A DNA stretch of 64,000 nucleotides from Streptomyces iconiensis (GCF_028657195.3 NZ_JANCPR020000030.1:1-64000), one strand, 5' to 3'. Shown: positions 41,121 to 49,568, counted from the first letter of the stretch. Numbers and translations are program-made. The notes: generated from the sequence alone by a model not told the origin.

Positions 41121-42070
41121 CCGAGCACGAGGCGCGGGAGATGTGGGCAGGCCGCCGGAGCGCGGTCCCCACGGGCATTCCTGAGCAGCAGGCCCGGCCA
41201 CACCCGGCCGACCCCACCAGTCAGCGACCGGAGCAGGCAGAGCGGGCGGACGCGATGGACCAGCAGCAGCACGAGAAGCGGGAGCAGGGCGGCCGTGAGC
41301 CCCGCACGCTCGACCCGCACGACCGCAGCGGGGCGCGCGCACTCTTCATCGAGCTGCGCAAGCTGCCTGACGGTGCTCCCGAACGCGCCGAGCTGCGCAA
41401 CCATCTGGTGCGGATGCACCTGCCGCTCGTCGAGCACCTGGCCCGCCGCTTCCGTAACCGCGGCGAGCCGCTCGACGACCTCACGCAGGTCGCGACCATC
41501 GGTCTGATCAAGTCGGTCGACCGCTTCGACCCGGAGCGCGGCGTGGAGTTCTCCACGTACGCGACCCCGACGGTCGTCGGCGAGATCAAACGGCACTTCC
41601 GCGACAAGGGCTGGGCGGTACGCGTGCCCCGCCGGCTCCAGGAGCTGCGTCTCTCCCTCACCTCGGCGACGGCCGAACTGTCCCAGCAGCACGGGCGTGC
41701 CCCGACCGTGCACGAGTTGGCGGAGCGTCTGTCGATCTCCGAGGAGGAGGTCCTGGAGGGACTGGAGTCGGCCAACGCCTACAGCACGCTCTCCCTGGAC
41801 GTACCTGACACCGACGACGAGTCGCCCGCCGTCGCCGACACCCTCGGCGCCGAGGACGACGCGCTGGAAGGCGTCGAATACCGCGAGTCGCTCAAACCCT
41901 TGCTGGAGGAACTCCCGCCGCGCGAGAAGAAGATCCTTCTCCTGCGCTTCTTCGGCAACATGACCCAGTCCCAGATCGCCCAGGAGGTCGGCATCTCCCA
42001 GATGCACGTCTCCAGGCTTCTTGCCAGAACGCTGGCCCAGCTCCGGGACAGGCTGCTCGTCGAGGAGTGA
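41117..42070 (+). CDS. sigH: SigB-group RNA polymerase sigma factor, SigH-type
   Basis: This is a 317-residue sigma factor of the SigB/SigF/SigG group. The N-terminal 75 residues are variable and Gln/Glu-rich. Region 2 follows (LVEHLARRFRNRGEPLDDLTQVATIGLIKSVDRFDPERGVEFSTYATPTVVGEI), then region 3 and a region 4 HTH, MTQSQIAQEVGISQMHVSRLLA. It starts at a GTG overlapping the rshA stop. A downstream ATG at residue 47 could give a shorter form; multiple SigH forms are known in S. coelicolor. The order rshA-sigH-membrane protein-lipid kinase-wblE identifies it as the SigH locus. Confidence 0.88.
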   Translation: MTEHEAREMWAGRRSAVPTGIPEQQARPHPADPTSQRPEQAERADAMDQQQHEKREQGGREPRTLDPHDRSGARALFIELRKLPDGAPERAELRNHLVRMHLPLVEHLARRFRNRGEPLDDLTQVATIGLIKSVDRFDPERGVEFSTYATPTVVGEIKRHFRDKGWAVRVPRRLQELRLSLTSATAELSQQHGRAPTVHELAERLSISEEEVLEGLESANAYSTLSLDVPDTDDESPAVADTLGAEDDALEGVEYRESLKPLLEELPPREKKILLLRFFGNMTQSQIAQEVGISQMHVSRLLARTLAQLRDRLLVEE

Positions 42071-42132
42071 CACCCGGGGAAGGCGGCACAAGAAAGCCGC
42101 ACCCCGGAAAACACCCCCGGGAAGCGGCATTT

Positions 42133-42160
42133 CGGGCGGACCGACCCTTCGGTCCGCCCG
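42133..42160 (+). terminator. Terminator after sigH
   Basis: A perfect 12-bp stem CGGGCGGACCGA/TCGGTCCGCCCG with a CCCT loop lies 63 bp after the sigH stop and is also downstream of the convergent membrane-protein gene. Confidence 0.85.
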
Positions 42161-42196
42161 AGTTCTCTGTGGTCCGGGTTCCCTGGCGGGCGCCGC

Positions 42197-42631
42197 CTAC
42201 TCCCGGGGCCCGATCCCCAGCGCCTCGGTGGCCTTCGGGTTCACCAGGCACGCGAGCACGGCCACGGCCGCGGCGGCGAGCAGCACGGCGAGCACCACCA
42301 GGCCGCCCCCGTTCTGCCCCATCTGCCAGGCGACGGGCAGCGCCAGCAGCTGCACGATCATCGAGGGCCCCCGGCTCCAGCGCCGCAGCCCCCACAGGCC
42401 GCGCGCGGCGGCGAGCGGAAGCACGGAGAGCGCGAGCACGGTCACGGCCATGGTCGCGGCCTGCGTCATGTCGTCCGGCGTCCCCGTGAAGAGCATCACC
42501 ACCGACACGACCCCGAACACGGCGACGACCAGTCCCTCCAGCCCGGTCAGCGCGGCAGCCGCGGTGATCCGGCGCGGCCGGGTGGTCTCCATGACGGCTG
42601 CGGTACCCGTTTCGGTCTGCGTCTCGCTCAC
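42197..42631 (-). CDS. Four-helix integral membrane protein
   Basis: This 144-residue protein has a short cytoplasmic N-terminus and four hydrophobic segments, about residues 24-48, 60-80, 88-104 and 109-131 (for example GLEGLVVAVFGVVSVVMLFTG). No domain was recognised. It is conserved by position between sigH and the lipid kinase gene in Streptomyces. It converges with sigH and is divergent from the lipid kinase. Confidence 0.75.
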   Translation of the reverse strand: MSETQTETGTAAVMETTRPRRITAAAALTGLEGLVVAVFGVVSVVMLFTGTPDDMTQAATMAVTVLALSVLPLAAARGLWGLRRWSRGPSMIVQLLALPVAWQMGQNGGGLVVLAVLLAAAAVAVLACLVNPKATEALGIGPRE

Positions 42632-42744
42632 AGAAGCAGCCTAGCTCTCCCCTGCCTGACGGGAACCGGGCCGCTCTCCCCTGGGCGGGCCGCCGCCTCC
42701 CTGGGGACTGGGCCCCCGTACCCCGCGGTAGGTACTCTCACCCC

Positions 42745-43713
42745 ATGCGCGCACTCCTCGTGGTCAACCCGGCAGCCACCACCACCAGCGCGCGGACCCG
42801 TGATGTGCTCGCGCACGCGCTCGCGAGCGACCTCAAGCTGGAGGTCGCCACCACGGAGTACCGCGGTCACGCCCGCGACCTCGCCCGGCGCGCGGCGCAG
42901 GGCGGCGAGACGGAACTGGTCATCGCGCTCGGCGGCGACGGCACCGTGAACGAGGTCGTGAACGGACTGCTGCACGAGGGCCCCGACCCCGAGCGCCTGC
43001 CCGGTCTCGCGGTCGTCCCCGGCGGCTCGACCAATGTCTTCGCCCGCGCTCTCGGCATGCCCAACGACGTGGTGGAGGCGACCGGCGCGCTGCTGGACGC
43101 GCTGGAGGCGGGTACGGAGCGCACGGTCGGGCTCGGTCTGGCGGCCGGCGTCCCGGGCACGGACGACTCGGAGATCCCGGGCAGATGGTTCACGTTCACG
43201 GCGGGGCTGGGGTTCGACGCCGGCGTGATCGGCCGGGTCGAGCAGCAGCGCGAACGCGGCAAGCGTTCGACGCACGCGCTCTATGTCCGCCAGGTGGCAC
43301 GGCAGTTCATGCACGAGACGCACCGCACCAAGGGCACCATCACGCTGCGGCGCCCCGGCGAGGAGCCGGTCGAGAACCTCGCGCTGTCGATAGTCTGCAA
43401 CACCGCTCCGTGGTCCTACCTGGGCAACAAGCCCCTGTACGCGGCCCCCGAAGCGTCCTTCGACGCCGCTCTCGACGTGCTGGGGCTCTCCCGTCTGACT
43501 CCGGCGGCCGTGAGCCGTTATGCCACCCAGCTCCTCACGTCGTCGCCCGAGCGGGGCCCCCGCGGCAAGCACGCGGTCACGCTGCACGACCTGACGGACT
43601 TCACCTTGCATTCGCAGGTGCCGCTGCCATTTCAGATGGACGGTGACCACCTAGGACTGCGTACGAGCGTGAGCTTCACAGGCGTACGCCGTGCACTGCG
43701 TGTGATTGTGTAA
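42745..43713 (+). CDS. Diacylglycerol kinase family lipid kinase
   Basis: This 322-residue protein has the N-terminal MRALLVVNPAA, the catalytic GGDGTVNEVVNG near residue 68 and VVPGGSTNVFARALGMP, the pattern of the DAGK/YegS/sphingosine kinase family. The C-terminal domain is a beta sandwich. It would phosphorylate a lipid such as diacylglycerol in the membrane. It follows its own promoter after the divergent membrane-protein gene and ends in a hairpin. Confidence 0.88.
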   Translation: MRALLVVNPAATTTSARTRDVLAHALASDLKLEVATTEYRGHARDLARRAAQGGETELVIALGGDGTVNEVVNGLLHEGPDPERLPGLAVVPGGSTNVFARALGMPNDVVEATGALLDALEAGTERTVGLGLAAGVPGTDDSEIPGRWFTFTAGLGFDAGVIGRVEQQRERGKRSTHALYVRQVARQFMHETHRTKGTITLRRPGEEPVENLALSIVCNTAPWSYLGNKPLYAAPEASFDAALDVLGLSRLTPAAVSRYATQLLTSSPERGPRGKHAVTLHDLTDFTLHSQVPLPFQMDGDHLGLRTSVSFTGVRRALRVIV

Positions 43714-43739
43714 GTGGAAGGGCCCAAAGTCCTTCCACT
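43713..43739 (+). terminator. Terminator hairpin at the lipid kinase stop
   Basis: AGTGGAAGG (43713-43721) and CCTTCCACT (43731-43739) form a perfect 9-bp stem around a 9-base loop directly after the lipid kinase stop codon. Confidence 0.65.
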
Positions 43740-43742
43740 CGA

Positions 43743-43754
43743 ACGTTTAGACCA
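43743..43754. promoter_or_regulatory. Partial DasR (dre)-like site upstream of wblE
   Basis: ACGTTTAGACCA matches the dasA-proximal dre core TGGTTTAGACCA at 10 of 12 positions, with one half-site perfect. It lies 275 bp before wblE, at the start of its leader region. Confidence 0.3.
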
Positions 43755-43761
43755 GGGTCCA

Positions 43762-43990
43762 CCCACTGGAATGACGGCTGTGAGCTAGGCGACACCTCGG
43801 AATCCAAAAAAACTTTTCGGAAGGGGTTGTATCCGTCGCCGAGGTTTGCGAGTCTCTTCATGGCGATCGGGACGGCCCACTTACTGGGCCCCCTTGAGAG
43901 TCCGAATCCCCTCCTCTTCATTCCAGTGGGACCCGCATCACAGCTGTGAGGCCCCTCTTCCCCTGTGGGGGGATTCGTGAAAGCGTTCAC
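43762..43990 (+). other. Structured leader / promoter region of wblE
   Basis: The 316-bp gap before wblE contains no gene but much structure: a 13-bp perfect long-range inverted repeat CCCACTGGAATGA (43762-43774) and TCATTCCAGTGGG (43918-43930), a local GGCCCA...TGGGCC hairpin near 43876, and GTGAA-AGCG-TTCAC (43977-43990) just before the ribosome binding site. It may fold as an RNA leader or contain regulator sites. Confidence 0.5.
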
Positions 43991-44029
43991 ATTCACAAGC
44001 AAAGCCACACACGAGGAGAGGTAGCAGCC

Positions 44030-44293
44030 ATGGACTGGCGTCACCACGCCGTTTGCCGCGAGGAAGACCCCGAGCTGTTCTTCCCCATCGGCAACACTGG
44101 TCCTGCGCTGCTGCAGATCGAGGAAGCCAAGGCCGTCTGCCGCCGCTGCCCCGTCATGGAGCAGTGCTTGCAGTGGGCCCTGGAGTCCGGTCAGGACTCC
44201 GGTGTCTGGGGTGGCCTCAGCGAGGACGAGCGCCGTGCGATGAAGCGCCGCGCCGCCCGCAACCGGGCGCGGAACAACGCCGCGACCGCCTGA
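44030..44293 (+). CDS. wblE: WhiB-family iron-sulfur protein WblE
   Basis: This is an 87-residue WhiB-like regulator. The four conserved cysteines are C9, C37, C40 and C46 (C-x27-C-x2-C-x5-C), which bind a 4Fe-4S cluster, followed by GVWGGLSEDERRA and a basic C-terminal tail that contacts DNA. The protein is nearly the same as WblE of S. coelicolor and closely related to mycobacterial WhiB1. WhiB proteins bind the principal sigma factor. The ATG at 44030 follows GGAGAGG. Confidence 0.92.
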   Translation: MDWRHHAVCREEDPELFFPIGNTGPALLQIEEAKAVCRRCPVMEQCLQWALESGQDSGVWGGLSEDERRAMKRRAARNRARNNAATA

Positions 44294-44425
44294 CGCCCAG
44301 CCCTGCACCTAGCTGCACCCCCGAGCCGCAGCGCGCAGTGTTCTCGGAGCGCCTAGCAGCACGCAGAGCGCCCGCACAAGCAAAACCGCTGAACCGCTGA
44401 ACCGTTGAAACACAGAAGAACGTTG

Positions 44426-44459
44426 AACCCCCGGCCCATTCGTCAACGGGCCGGGGGTT
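44426..44459 (+). terminator. Terminator after wblE
   Basis: A perfect 12-bp stem AACCCCCGGCCC/GGGCCGGGGGTT with a 10-base loop, 132 bp after wblE, also serves the convergent histidine kinase gene. Short CCGCTGAA/CCGTTGAA repeats precede it. Confidence 0.85.
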
Positions 44460-44505
44460 CAGTGCTGTTGGCTGCTGCCGGGGGCGCGGTGCGGTTGCCG
44501 GGAGT

Positions 44506-46011
44506 TCAGCGCTTGTTGATGTCCTCGCGCTTCTCGCCCCGCGTCTCCGCCTCGACCGGCAGATCGAACAGCACGCGCGTGCCCGCTCCCGGCGCCGGGA
44601 CCATGTCGAAGCTGCCGCCCAACTCGCCCTCCACAAGCGTGCGTACGATCTGGAGCCCGAGGTTGCCCGTGCTCTTCGCGTCGAAGCCCTCGGGCAGACC
44701 ACGGCCGTTGTCCTGCACCGTGACGATGAGCCGCGCGCCCTTGTTGCCAGAGCCGCCGCCGCGTACGGCGTTGATCTCCACGGTGCCCTGCGCCTCGGGG
44801 CCGAAGCCGTGCTCGAAGGCGTTCTGGAGCACCTCCGTCAGCACCATGGACAGCGGGGTGGCGATCTCCGCGCCCAGGACGCCGAAGCGGCCGATGCGGC
44901 GTCCCGTGATCCGGCCCGGGGAGATCTCGGCGACCATGGAGAGCACACGGTCGGCGATCTCGTCGAATTCCACGCGCTCGTCCAGGTTCTGGGACAGCGT
45001 CTCGTGCACGATCGCGATCGAACCGACCCTGCGCACCGCCTCGTTGAGAGCGTCCTTGCCCAGGACCGAGTCCATCCTGCGGGCCTGGAGGCGCAACAGC
45101 GCCGCCACGGTCTGCAGGTTGTTCTTCACCCGGTGGTGGATCTCCCGGATGGTGGCGTCCTTGGTGATCAGCTCGCGCTCGCGGCGGCGTACCTCGGTGA
45201 TGTCGCGCAGCAGGATGAGCGAACCGATGCGGGTGCCCTTGGGTTTGAGCGGGATGGCGCGCAGTTGGACGACGCAGTCGACGCCCTCGACCTCGGCGCC
45301 GCGCGGTGCCCAGCCGCTGGCGAGCTTGACGAGGGCCTCGTCCACCGGGCCGCGTGAGGGTGCGAGGTCGGTGGTTGCCTGGCCCAGGTGCAGGCCGACC
45401 AGGTCGGTGGCGAGGCCGAGGCGGTGATAGGCGGAGAGCGCGTTGGGGCTGGCGTACTGCACGATCCCCTCGGCGTCGAGCCGGATGAGTCCGTCGCCGA
45501 CGCGCGGCACGTGGTCCATGTCGACCTCGTGTCCGGGGAAGGGGAAGGAGCCGCCCGCGATCATCTGTGCCAGGTCGGAGGCGCTCTGGAGGTAGGTCAG
45601 CTCCAGGCGGCTCGGGGTGCGCACGGTGAGCAGGTTGGTGTTGCGCGCGATGACGCCCAGCACGCGGCCCTCGCGCCGTACGGGGATGGACTCGACGCGT
45701 ACGGGCACCTCCTCGCGCCACTCCGGGTCGCCCTCGCGCACGATCCTGCCCTCATCGAGGGCGGCGTCCAGGAGCGGGCGGCGACCCCGGGGCACGAGGT
45801 GGCCGACCATGTCGTCCTGGTGCGAGGTGGGCCCGGTGTTGGGCCGCATCTGCGCGACGGACACATAGCGGGTGCCGTCGAGGGTCGGTACCCACAGGAC
45901 GAGGTCGGCGAAGGAGAGGTCGGCCAGGAGCTGCCACTCGGACACCAGCATGTGGAGCCAGTCGAGTTCGGCGTCCGACAGTGCGGTGTGCTGGCGTACG
46001 AGGTCGTTCAT
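44506..46011 (-). CDS. PdtaS-type sensor histidine kinase (GAF-PAS-HisKA_2)
   Basis: This 501-residue cytoplasmic kinase has an N-terminal GAF-like sensor domain (ADLVLWVPTLDGTRYVSVAQMRP), a PAS domain in the middle (GDGLIRLDAEGIVQYASPNALSAYHRLG), the HisKA_2 phosphoacceptor HHRVKNNLQTVAALLRLQ near residue 293 and a HATPase domain (EVLQNAFEHGFG, DNGRGLPEGF). It matches PdtaS/Rv3220c-like kinases, whose partner is an ANTAR antiterminator response regulator; none is encoded nearby. The ATG at 46011 gives MNDLVRQHTALSD; a GTG nine bases upstream is possible. Confidence 0.87.
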   Translation of the reverse strand: MNDLVRQHTALSDAELDWLHMLVSEWQLLADLSFADLVLWVPTLDGTRYVSVAQMRPNTGPTSHQDDMVGHLVPRGRRPLLDAALDEGRIVREGDPEWREEVPVRVESIPVRREGRVLGVIARNTNLLTVRTPSRLELTYLQSASDLAQMIAGGSFPFPGHEVDMDHVPRVGDGLIRLDAEGIVQYASPNALSAYHRLGLATDLVGLHLGQATTDLAPSRGPVDEALVKLASGWAPRGAEVEGVDCVVQLRAIPLKPKGTRIGSLILLRDITEVRRRERELITKDATIREIHHRVKNNLQTVAALLRLQARRMDSVLGKDALNEAVRRVGSIAIVHETLSQNLDERVEFDEIADRVLSMVAEISPGRITGRRIGRFGVLGAEIATPLSMVLTEVLQNAFEHGFGPEAQGTVEINAVRGGGSGNKGARLIVTVQDNGRGLPEGFDAKSTGNLGLQIVRTLVEGELGGSFDMVPAPGAGTRVLFDLPVEAETRGEKREDINKR

Positions 46012-46154
46012 GGAGGGCACGGAGCCGAGGGTACGGCAGGTCGCCGCGAGGGCGCCGGGACCACCGGTACGAGCGGGCTCCGGCGGCGGTCGGACGGCGG
46101 TCGAGCGGCTGCGGCGGGATCGCGGCCGGCTTGTGCGAGCCGTAGACAGCGGGC

Positions 46155-46170
46155 GGTGGTCTAGTCCAGA
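46155..46170. promoter_or_regulatory. DasR (dre)-like site upstream of the histidine kinase
   Basis: GGTGGTCTAGTCCAGA contains TGGTCTAGTCCA, which differs at one position from the symmetric dre core TGGTCTAGACCA. It lies about 145 bp upstream of the kinase start. The dasR gene is only 8.5 kb away. Confidence 0.5.
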
Positions 46171-46188
46171 ATCCTCGGGAAGTCACTT

Positions 46189-46213
46189 CTGCTCTCCCCG
46201 CACAGGAGAGCAG
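46189..46213. terminator. Hairpin CTGCTCTCC/GGAGAGCAG
   Basis: A perfect 9-bp stem with a 7-base loop lies 125 bp after the aldolase gene stop and upstream of the kinase promoter. It probably ends the sorC-aldolase transcript. The remainder of 46012-46337 holds no gene. Confidence 0.55.
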
Positions 46214-46337
46214 ATCGAGGCCCGCGTCGCTCTCTGCCCTGACAGCACCGGGTCTTGTAGCTCCGGGCTGCGGTGCCGGGCGGGTTGAGGGTCCCGTGCC
46301 GGCGCCGCGGCCCGAAGTGCTTCCGGGGCTGTGCGGC

Positions 46338-46985
46338 TCAGGCGTGCTGGATCGCCCCGTCGGCCGGCATGGGGAACGTGGCCGTCGTGTCGCCGAGAGT
46401 GAGCGCGCGGTAGGTCGCCGTCGCCGCCTCCTCCAGGTTCATGGCGCGGCGGAAGGCCATGCCGATGTCCTCTCCGAGCGCGGAGCAGCCGTGATTGCTC
46501 AGGATCACGCAGTTGTGGTGCCGGGCCTGCTCGGCGGCGGCGTCGGCCAGCTCGTCGGAACCGTTGGGGTGGAAGTCGGTGCGGCCGACGGAGCGGACGT
46601 AGACCGCGTGGTCGAGGGTGAGCAGGCGGATCCGGTGGCCGAGCGCGTCCACGAGCACGGCGTGCTGCGGGTGTATGTGGACGATCGCGTTGGCGTCCTC
46701 GCGTACGAGGTAGGTGCGCTGGTGCAGCTTCCATTCGCTGGAGGGCCGCGGGTTGTCGGCCGACGGGCCGCCGACGACCTCGCCCTTGAGGTTCATGGTG
46801 GCGAAGTCACCCGGCACGAGCCGGTCGAGCCAGGTGCCGGACGCCGTGACGACGAACTCGTCGGAGCCGGGGAGCCGGGCCGACAGATTGCCGCCGCTGG
46901 CGAGGACGAAGCCCTGCCGTACGGCGGTGCTGCCGACGTCGATGAGCTGCTCGATCAACCCTTCGACGGTGGTCGCCTTCTTCAT
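46338..46985 (-). CDS. Class II aldolase/adducin family protein
   Basis: This is a 215-residue zinc aldolase of the fuculose/ribulose-phosphate type. SGGNLSARLPGSDEFVVTASGTWLDRL binds phosphate, IVHIHPQHAVLVDALG gives two zinc histidines and ILSNHGCSALG the third. Members cleave or epimerise small sugar phosphates. The substrate is unknown. It overlaps the SorC regulator gene by ATGA, so the two form an operon and the regulator probably senses the sugar phosphate this enzyme uses. Confidence 0.85.
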   Translation of the reverse strand: MKKATTVEGLIEQLIDVGSTAVRQGFVLASGGNLSARLPGSDEFVVTASGTWLDRLVPGDFATMNLKGEVVGGPSADNPRPSSEWKLHQRTYLVREDANAIVHIHPQHAVLVDALGHRIRLLTLDHAVYVRSVGRTDFHPNGSDELADAAAEQARHHNCVILSNHGCSALGEDIGMAFRRAMNLEEAATATYRALTLGDTTATFPMPADGAIQHA

Positions 46986-48034
46986 GATGCTGTCCCCTTC
47001 CGTTTCATGTCGCTGTCCCCCTCTGCCCGTTCTGCTCGCTTCTCGTCCTGCTCGCGCTTCCCGTTCTGCCCGTGCTGCTTGTGCTGTTCCTTCTGCTTGC
47101 CGCTCGGCTTCTTGAGCAGCGCCTGGGCCGTGTTGACGTCGGTGACGGCCATGTTCATCAGTCCCGCACCGAGCGCGGTGCGCAGCGCCTCGACCTTGTG
47201 GGGGCCGAAGGAGACGGCCACGCGGCGGGGGATGGCGGACAGCTCATGGAGTGTGAGCCCGACGACGCGCTCGTCGACGTCGCCTGTGACGGGTGTGCCG
47301 TCGCGGGTGAAGAAGCGGCCCGAGATGTCGCCCACGGCCCCGGCCTCGTCCAGCGCGGCCTGCTCGCGCTCGCTGAGCCGGTCGATCAGCAGGCCCGACC
47401 TGCGGTCCATGCCGCCGACACCCGCGACGAGCAGATCGGCGTCGGCGGCCAGCCGCAGCGTCTCGCGCACGCCGGGGTCGGCGCGCAGCGCGCGTCCCAT
47501 CCCGGGCGACGAGGCGAGGACGGGTGCGGGCAGGTGGTAGGTCTCGCCCTGGAAGAACGTGCCCAGCCTGAGCACGAGTTCATGGGGGCTGATGCCCCGC
47601 GAGAGCCCGCCCCAGCTGCCGGCGAGCGGGACGAGGCCCAGTCCTGGGACGGGCTCGGGGCGTACGTGGGGGATGATCGCCGCGATGGCCGAGGAGAGGC
47701 CGACGGCGACCGTACGGGCCGAGGGTACGAGCGCGGAGAGGCACTCGGAGCCCGCCATGCCCACGGCGTCGTACGTACGGTCGGCGTCGGAGAAGCTGGG
47801 GGCGACCCACGCCTGACCGAGGCCGAACTCCGCGGTGAGCGCGGCCTCCAGGTCGCCGAAGGGCGCCTGGGGGCTGTGGATACGGATCTCCACGATCCCC
47901 GAGCGGCGGGCCTCGGCCAGCAGGCGGGTCACCTTCACGCGGGAGAGGCCGAGCAGCTCGCCGACCTCGTGGTGGGTCATGTTGTGCTGGTAGTGCAGCC
48001 GGGCCACACGTCCCTGTAGTTCCTTGGCCTCCAT
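46982..48034 (-). CDS. SorC/DeoR family sugar-binding transcriptional regulator
   Basis: This is a 350-residue regulator with an N-terminal HTH (NMTHHEVGELLGLSRVKVTRLLAEAR, residues 16-41) and a C-terminal sugar-phosphate-binding SorC domain (TYDAVGMAGSECLSALV, GSWGGLSRGISPHELVLRLG, VGGMDRRSGLLIDRLS). Normal domains end near residue 310; a charged tail of about 40 residues rich in Lys, Gln and Glu follows. The ATG at 48034 has GGAAG inside a TGAAC-N4-GTTCA inverted repeat. It is the first gene of an operon with the class II aldolase. Confidence 0.85.
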   Translation of the reverse strand: MEAKELQGRVARLHYQHNMTHHEVGELLGLSRVKVTRLLAEARRSGIVEIRIHSPQAPFGDLEAALTAEFGLGQAWVAPSFSDADRTYDAVGMAGSECLSALVPSARTVAVGLSSAIAAIIPHVRPEPVPGLGLVPLAGSWGGLSRGISPHELVLRLGTFFQGETYHLPAPVLASSPGMGRALRADPGVRETLRLAADADLLVAGVGGMDRRSGLLIDRLSEREQAALDEAGAVGDISGRFFTRDGTPVTGDVDERVVGLTLHELSAIPRRVAVSFGPHKVEALRTALGAGLMNMAVTDVNTAQALLKKPSGKQKEQHKQHGQNGKREQDEKRAERAEGDSDMKRKGTAS

Positions 48035-48351
48035 GGCTGAACTTCCGTTCAAGCGAGTGAGCATCGGTTCACCATCATGCCTCGCGCCGCCGCCGGCCGA
48101 CAACAGCCCGGGCCGCACCGGCCGCCCGCGGTATCAGGTCAGGGCCGGGGTCCGGGCCCGTGCCGGGCCGGTCCCGGGCGCGCTCACACCGGCGGGGTGT
48201 CCGGCGACGTGAGCGCGGTCCACGCACGCACGGCGGCCGGCGCGCCGCGCGCCTGGAAGGCGGGCGAGCGGCCGGCCGCCGTCGCGGATCCGGGTGGGTA
48301 CGGGAGGTGTTGAGCCCCTGCTGGTTCCGGGGGCCCGGCCCTCCTGGGGTG
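48035..48351. other. 317-bp intergenic region, sorC / nagB-like
   Basis: This stretch is very GC-rich and has no supported gene. It contains the promoter of the sorC-aldolase operon and, at its right end, a GGGGGCCCGG/CCCTCC-rich tract just after the SIS gene stop that may help end the das-region transcript. No DasR-type site was seen in it. Confidence 0.4.
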
Positions 48352-49419
48352 CTAGCGGGTCTCGGTGACCTTGGCGAGGGAGCGGGGCGCGTCCGGGTCC
48401 TGGCCGCGCGCGATGGTGACCTCGTACGCGAGCATCTGGAGCGGCATGATCTCCACGATGGGCTGAAGCTCCTCGGCCAGGCCGTCGGTGGGCAGCGCGA
48501 ACCCGGCGGACGCGCGGTCCACCTCGGCCTGTGCACCGATCACGACGAGGTCGGCGCCCCGGTCCCGCAGTCGGTCCAGGACCGGCTGGAGTGCCTCGCC
48601 GCCCTTGCCGTCGGGGACGACGGCGATGACGGGCGAAACGTTGTCGACCATGGCCAGGGGACCGTGCAGCAGGTCGGCGCCCGAGTAGGAGAGAGCGGGG
48701 ATGTAGCTCGTCTCCATCAGCTTGAGCGCTGCTTCCTTGGCCGACGGGTAGCCGTAGCCGCGCGAGGTGAGCACCATGCGCTCGGCGAAGCGGTAGCGGC
48801 TGGCCAGCGCCTTGACCTCGTCCTTACGGGCGAGCACGGCCTCGGCGGCGTCCGGCAGCGTCTTCGCCGTGTCGGCCGCGCCTTCACCGGCGCCGCGCAG
48901 CCCCTCGACGAAGAGGTAGAGCGCGAGCAGTTCGGCGGTGTACGTCTTCGTCGCCGGCAGGGCCTTCTCCGGGCCCGCGAGCACGTCGATGTGGAACTCG
49001 CTGACCTTCGCCAGCGAGGAGTCCGCGTTGTTGGTGACGGCCAGCGTGATCGCGCCGGCATCGCGGGCGGCCTGGGTGGAGGCGACCAGGTCGGGGCTGC
49101 CGCCCGACTGGCTGATGGTGATCACCAGGCAGTCGGTCAGGTCGGGCTGCGCGCCGTACGCGGTGGTCGTCGACATGGAGGTGAGCCCGCACGGCTTGCC
49201 GAGCTTGATCTCCAGCAGGTACTTCGCGTAGAGCGCCGCGTTGTCGGACGTACCGCGCGCTGTGAGCAGCACGAAGCGCGGGTTACGGGCGGCGATGCGC
49301 TCGGCGACCTCGCGGATGCCCGGGGCGCCCTCGTCCAGGATGCGGCGCAGCATCGCGGGCTGCTCGGCCATCTCGCCGGACATGATGGTGCCCGGCTTGG
49401 ACGGTGCGTTCTCGGACAT
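48352..49419 (-). CDS. SIS-domain sugar isomerase, GlcN6P deaminase-like (NagB-II/AgaS type)
   Basis: This 355-residue protein has two SIS domains without the glutaminase part of GlmS: VLLTARGTSDNAALYAKYLLE, ITISQSGGSPDLVAST and VLTSRGYGYPSAKEAALKLMET, closing with PLQMLAYEVTIARGQDPDAPRSLAKVTETR. The family includes GlcN6P deaminases of the NagB-II type and AgaS. It lies downstream of dasD and is expected to convert GlcN-6-P to fructose-6-P, finishing GlcNAc use. The ATG at 49419 follows GGGAGGAC. Confidence 0.85.
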   Translation of the reverse strand: MSENAPSKPGTIMSGEMAEQPAMLRRILDEGAPGIREVAERIAARNPRFVLLTARGTSDNAALYAKYLLEIKLGKPCGLTSMSTTTAYGAQPDLTDCLVITISQSGGSPDLVASTQAARDAGAITLAVTNNADSSLAKVSEFHIDVLAGPEKALPATKTYTAELLALYLFVEGLRGAGEGAADTAKTLPDAAEAVLARKDEVKALASRYRFAERMVLTSRGYGYPSAKEAALKLMETSYIPALSYSGADLLHGPLAMVDNVSPVIAVVPDGKGGEALQPVLDRLRDRGADLVVIGAQAEVDRASAGFALPTDGLAEELQPIVEIMPLQMLAYEVTIARGQDPDAPRSLAKVTETR

Positions 49420-49543
49420 TCGGGGTCCTCCCAGGAGGGTGTGCGTCGTGGTGTGCTTGCCGTTCGATCCTACGGCGTGGCTGGTGACAGGGCATTTCCC
49501 CCGCCCCTGGCCCCTGTCTCCCGGCCCTTGTCTCCAGCCCCTT

Positions 49544-49568
49544 GCCCCTCCCCCGGCGCGGGAGGGGC
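49544..49568 (-). terminator. Terminator hairpin after dasD
   Basis: A perfect 9-bp stem GCCCCTCCC/GGGAGGGGC with a 7-base loop lies between dasD and the SIS gene, so the SIS gene probably has its own promoter as well. Confidence 0.6.
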
